Shown piece by piece: positions 6,979-9,224 of a stretch of 9,224 nucleotides of DNA; the first letter of the stretch is position 1, and every line of letters starts with the position of its first letter. The notes below the pieces were generated by a model. That model was not told the origin of the DNA. It saw only the letters and a program-made list of their open reading frames with translations, and did no database searches. The DNA comes from Muribaculaceae bacterium (GTDB lineage Bacteria; Pseudomonadota; Alphaproteobacteria; Rs-D84): the NCBI GenBank assembly GCA_023665245.1, contig JAMPEH010000076.1, forward strand, positions 1-9,224, in the 5' to 3' direction. Made by a program: the position numbers and the translations under genes.

Positions 6979-8412
6979 ATGGAATATATTGATGATATTG
7001 TCAAAGAATTGTTAAATGGAACTTTTTCTGTTTTTTGTGGTGCAGGAGCCAGTGGCGATGCTACTAATAAAAAATGGATTGAGTTGTTTACAGATAAAAC
7101 ACAAAGTTTTTATAAAGCAAACTATTCTTCTGACTTGTATTTTCTTGCTGATTTAGAAAAACGATATATTAATCCAGATAATTTTTTGATGAATATTTAT
7201 GAAAAACTTTCATTATATTCAGATTGCGAATCTGAGCATATAAATAACATTGTAAATTTAAACATTAATCAAATATGGACAACAAACTTTGATCATATTA
7301 TTGAGAACACAGTCAAAAGAAAGCTTGGTATTGAACCTAAAGTTATAGAGAAATCAAAAGATATATTGCAAAATGGATTGGATTTTCCTTATACTATATA
7401 TAAGTTAAATGGTTCTATTCCTACTTTAAATGAAAATAGCAGTACAACTTCTTCGCAAATAAACCATGATGATTTGGCAAAACAAATGGATAATGAAGAA
7501 AATTCAATGGTCTTAACAAAGTCTGACTATTTTGATTATTTTGAAAAGCAACGTTTGTTATTTGAGGTATTAAAAAGACAACTTGTATTAGATAGTTTTT
7601 TATTTGTGGGGTATAGTTTCAGTGATAATTTGGTTTTAAATGCCTTAAGAGAAATCAAAAAAATTTTTCCATGTAAAGGAAAGGCTCATTATCGTTTTGT
7701 GATGCACGATAATAGTGATTTAAAAAATGAATATTATCAAATAGAAAGCAGATATTATTACGATGAATACAATATTAAATCAATATATATTAATGAATTT
7801 ACAGATATAGATATATATTTAAAAGAACTATATCGAAGATTTTGTAACCATAACGTATTTATTGCGGGTTCTTTCAGGCAATTAAAGAATAACAATGAAA
7901 GAATATACATTGAAAAATTGGTCAGATCTATTATTCAGAAACTAACTAATAACTGTTTTAATATTTATTCTGGAAATGGAAGAGGATTGGGCGAAATTGT
8001 TGTTGCTCAAGTTAATAATAGTGGTGCAGAAAAACATTTTGTAAACAGACCGCTAATTTTTACTGGAGATAGTGATGAACAAAAGGAAAGAAAAAATCAA
8101 TTAATAATACGGGATTGCGATACAATGATTATTGTATGTGGTCAAGATGATGGCTTAAAAGCTAGTAAAAATGTAATAAGCCAGTTTAAAGCTTTTATGA
8201 ATAATAATAACAATAAAAAATATCCATTAGTTATTCCAATACCATCTACAGGTTACGCAGCAGAAAAAATATATAATTCTTCTGAATTTAAAGAAAGTAG
8301 TGTATACTTAACTAACAAGAAACTCTTTGATGATTTGGCAACAGATAAAATTGAAACAATTTCAGAGATTGTAGGAAACTTGGTTCAATCTTATAAAAAT
8401 GAAAATTCGTAG
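6979..8412 (+). CDS. thsA: ThsA-like SIR2-SLOG protein, NADase effector of the Thoeris anti-phage system
   Basis: A 477-residue protein, almost the length I recall for Bacillus cereus ThsA (476). The N-terminal SIR2-like domain (about 1-285) has the NAD-binding FCGAGAS (19-25), WTTNFDHIIE (100-109, with the conserved Asn at 103) and FLFVGYSFSD (207-216). The C-terminal SLOG domain (about 290-475) starts NVFIAGSF (292-299), with YSGNGRGLGE (330-339), a CDTMIIVCG strand and VIPIPSTGYAAE. In Thoeris the SLOG domain binds a cyclic ADP-ribose isomer made by the TIR protein; the SIR2 domain then destroys NAD and stops growth of the infected cell. Oddities: the usual catalytic His of the KLHG/KMHG motif is Asn in YKLNGS (N144), and a polar Ser/Thr/Asn-rich insert (about 148-177) follows it. 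GGAGAG lies just before the ATG. Codon use is far more AT-rich than in the genes at 1-1100, consistent with transfer. Confidence 0.9.
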   Translation: MEYIDDIVKELLNGTFSVFCGAGASGDATNKKWIELFTDKTQSFYKANYSSDLYFLADLEKRYINPDNFLMNIYEKLSLYSDCESEHINNIVNLNINQIWTTNFDHIIENTVKRKLGIEPKVIEKSKDILQNGLDFPYTIYKLNGSIPTLNENSSTTSSQINHDDLAKQMDNEENSMVLTKSDYFDYFEKQRLLFEVLKRQLVLDSFLFVGYSFSDNLVLNALREIKKIFPCKGKAHYRFVMHDNSDLKNEYYQIESRYYYDEYNIKSIYINEFTDIDIYLKELYRRFCNHNVFIAGSFRQLKNNNERIYIEKLVRSIIQKLTNNCFNIYSGNGRGLGEIVVAQVNNSGAEKHFVNRPLIFTGDSDEQKERKNQLIIRDCDTMIIVCGQDDGLKASKNVISQFKAFMNNNNNKKYPLVIPIPSTGYAAEKIYNSSEFKESSVYLTNKKLFDDLATDKIETISEIVGNLVQSYKNENS

Positions 8413-9106
8413 ATTATAATATTTTCCATAATTTGTAATTCTCTTTTTTCATTTATCAATACTTCGGCGCAATTTTGATGGTATATAAAATTCATTGTTT
8501 TATAATGAAAATAATTAATTTTATTTTTATATGATATTATAATATATAATGAATATAAAAATGCGATCCGCATATTAAAATTTGTTTTTTTAATGTTTTG
8601 GTATTCTGTGATTAATTTATATAATAAATGTTCTTTGTTTTTGTAATATAATTCAATATCTTTAATTGATTGATATTTTAAAATCTTTAGTTCATCAGAA
8701 GTCATTTTGGCAATGATGTGTAAACAAAGAGCAGGGAAATCGCTTTGGTTTTTAATCTGTTTATATACTAGTGTTTTGCATATTTCAAATCTACTGTCAA
8801 TTTTTTGAGGAATATCGGAAATAAATACAGGAAAAAGAAATACTTCATTTTTTTATAACGATTCACTAATATTTCATATTCTTCTAAGCATATATTACCA
8901 TTTATAAAATTGTCAGAATAAAATATAACAGCATAATTTACATGAGGATTCTCAACGCCGTGCGTTATATTTGCATTATTACGATTATCGCCTAAATAAA
9001 TATTTCTTCTATCATACCAGATATCAACTCCAAAGTTTGATAAAAAATGATAAAAATCATTAATAAGTGGAATTCTATCATTAATAGAAAAACATAAAAA
9101 AATCAT
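8391..9106 (-). pseudogene. thsB: ThsB-like TIR-domain protein, frameshifted in an A7 run
   Basis: The first part, from ATG 9106 (GGAAGGA about 10 bases upstream; an upstream TTG at 9127 has no ribosome site), is a TIR domain: MIFLCFSINDR (strand A), GVDIWYDRRN (26-35), YAVIFYSDNF (58-67) and ICLEEYEIL (72-80), with E76 the expected catalytic Glu. At the A7 run (T7 on plus, 8848-8854) this frame runs into an unrelated tail ending at 8768. Adding one A gives NEVFLFPVFISDIPQ, the expected next TIR strand, and joins it to a frame reaching TAA 8391-8393, about 238 residues in all. The last 110 or so residues are helical with no domain I recognise. Thoeris TIR proteins convert NAD into the signal that activates ThsA. 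The gene faces thsA tail to tail, overlapping its end by 22 bases. The lesion may be a true mutation, phase variation, -1 slippage on AAAAAAA, or an error. Confidence 0.85.
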
Positions 9107-9142
9107 ATTTTTATTTTCCTTCCGCAATCTTAAAGGAGTTTG

Positions 9143-9171
9143 AAATTAATTGTTTTATTGAGCAAAATTAA
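9143..9171 (-). promoter_or_regulatory. Candidate promoter of the TIR gene
   Basis: On the minus strand TTAATT (9166-9171), a 17-base spacer and TAATTT (9143-9148). As on the left side, the -35 begins at the inner edge of the 22-bp repeat. The match to consensus is weak; the call rests mostly on the parallel with thsA. Confidence 0.3.
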
Positions 9172-9191
9172 CCGATAACTCCTGATTATCC
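9170..9191 (-). repeat. Right copy of perfect 22-bp inverted repeat
   Basis: Reverse complement of 6890-6911, 22 of 22 bases. It lies 63 bases upstream of the TIR-gene ATG, nearly the same spacing as the left copy to thsA. It has the same internal GATAA-N7-TTATC dyad (9174-9190). The remaining 33 bases to the window end hold nothing I can identify. Confidence 0.85.
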
Positions 9192-9224
9192 ATCAATTCT
9201 GGCGTGTTTGGTAGTAAGAATATA

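Larger units (their letters stand above)
6890..9191. mobile_element. Putative Thoeris defence cassette bounded by 22-bp inverted repeats
   Basis: A 2.3-kb, strongly AT-rich block begins and ends with identical 22-base sequences in inverted orientation and contains only the convergent ThsA-like and ThsB-like genes. The geometry is that of a transposon-like unit without its own transposase, moved in trans, or of a segment flipped by a site-specific recombinase. No target-site duplication is visible: bases outside the left repeat (TATAAA) and right repeat (ATCAAT) do not match. No recombinase gene is in the window. Calling it mobile is therefore an inference; the repeats could instead be shared regulatory sites. 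Confidence 0.4.

Noticed and set aside
8391..8705. Independent small gene starting MTSDELK on the minus strand.
   Set aside because: Its frame continues upstream without a stop to the A7 run and completes the TIR protein, so it is the 3' part of the frameshifted gene.
6880..9200. Target-site duplication around the cassette.
   Set aside because: The bases immediately outside the two repeats (TATAAA and ATCAAT) do not match in direct orientation.
9155..9224. Minus-strand short frame ending MDNQELSVNFAQ through the right repeat, and a similar DNQELSV frame through the left copy.
   Set aside because: The shared peptide is a by-product of the identical 22-mer. Only 22 codons are visible on the right and neither has support as a gene; a neighbouring gene reading into the repeat from outside the window remains possible.
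1..9224. CRISPR array, tRNA, rRNA or riboswitch.
   Set aside because: No regularly spaced repeats, tRNA-like cloverleaf ends or conserved RNA motifs were seen on reading both strands.

Overview
The window looks like chromosomal DNA of a low- to mid-GC Firmicute, most likely a gut Clostridia/Lachnospiraceae-type bacterium. This rests on AGGAGG-like ribosome sites, TTG as well as ATG starts, a hybrid two-component kinase with tandem receivers, a BlaI/MecI-type repressor and XRE-membrane regulator genes. Genus cannot be fixed from the sequence.

Layout. (1) 3-1100: C-terminal part of a hybrid sensor kinase (ATPase end plus two receivers), cut by the window edge. (2) 1262-4772: a surface-glycan stretch with a 5'-truncated polytopic membrane protein, a DPM1-like GT2 glycosyltransferase and a large GT-C-like membrane glycosyltransferase. 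The last two could work in sequence: a cytosolic enzyme loads a sugar on polyprenyl phosphate and a membrane enzyme transfers it outside. (3) 4791-5294 (minus): an orphan BlaI/MecI repressor with a clear sigma-70 promoter and a palindromic operator over the expected start site. (4) 5458-6672: an XRE regulator fused to a membrane domain but split by a one-base frameshift, overlapping a small lipoprotein gene. (5) 6673-6889: degenerate remnant sequence. (6) 6890-9191: an AT-rich island, the most interesting part of the window.

The island carries two convergent genes. The plus-strand gene is a 477-residue SIR2-SLOG protein, matching ThsA of the Thoeris anti-phage system in domain order and length. 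The minus-strand gene is a TIR protein, the expected ThsB partner, broken by a one-base frameshift in an A7 run. In Thoeris the TIR protein senses infection and makes a cyclic ADP-ribose isomer, which binds the SLOG domain and switches on the SIR2 NADase. Here the usual catalytic His of the SIR2 domain appears to be Asn.

The pair is bounded by a perfect 22-bp inverted repeat (6890-6911 and 9170-9191), each copy about 65 bp upstream of one start codon. This suggests a self-contained, possibly mobile or invertible, Thoeris cassette, or a shared operator. No transposase, recombinase or target-site duplication is visible.

At least two, possibly three, reading frames in the window are broken by what looks like loss of one base in a homopolymer (T4, T5, A7). 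Sequencing or assembly error must be considered before calling these genes dead or phase-variable. No rRNA, tRNA or CRISPR array was seen.
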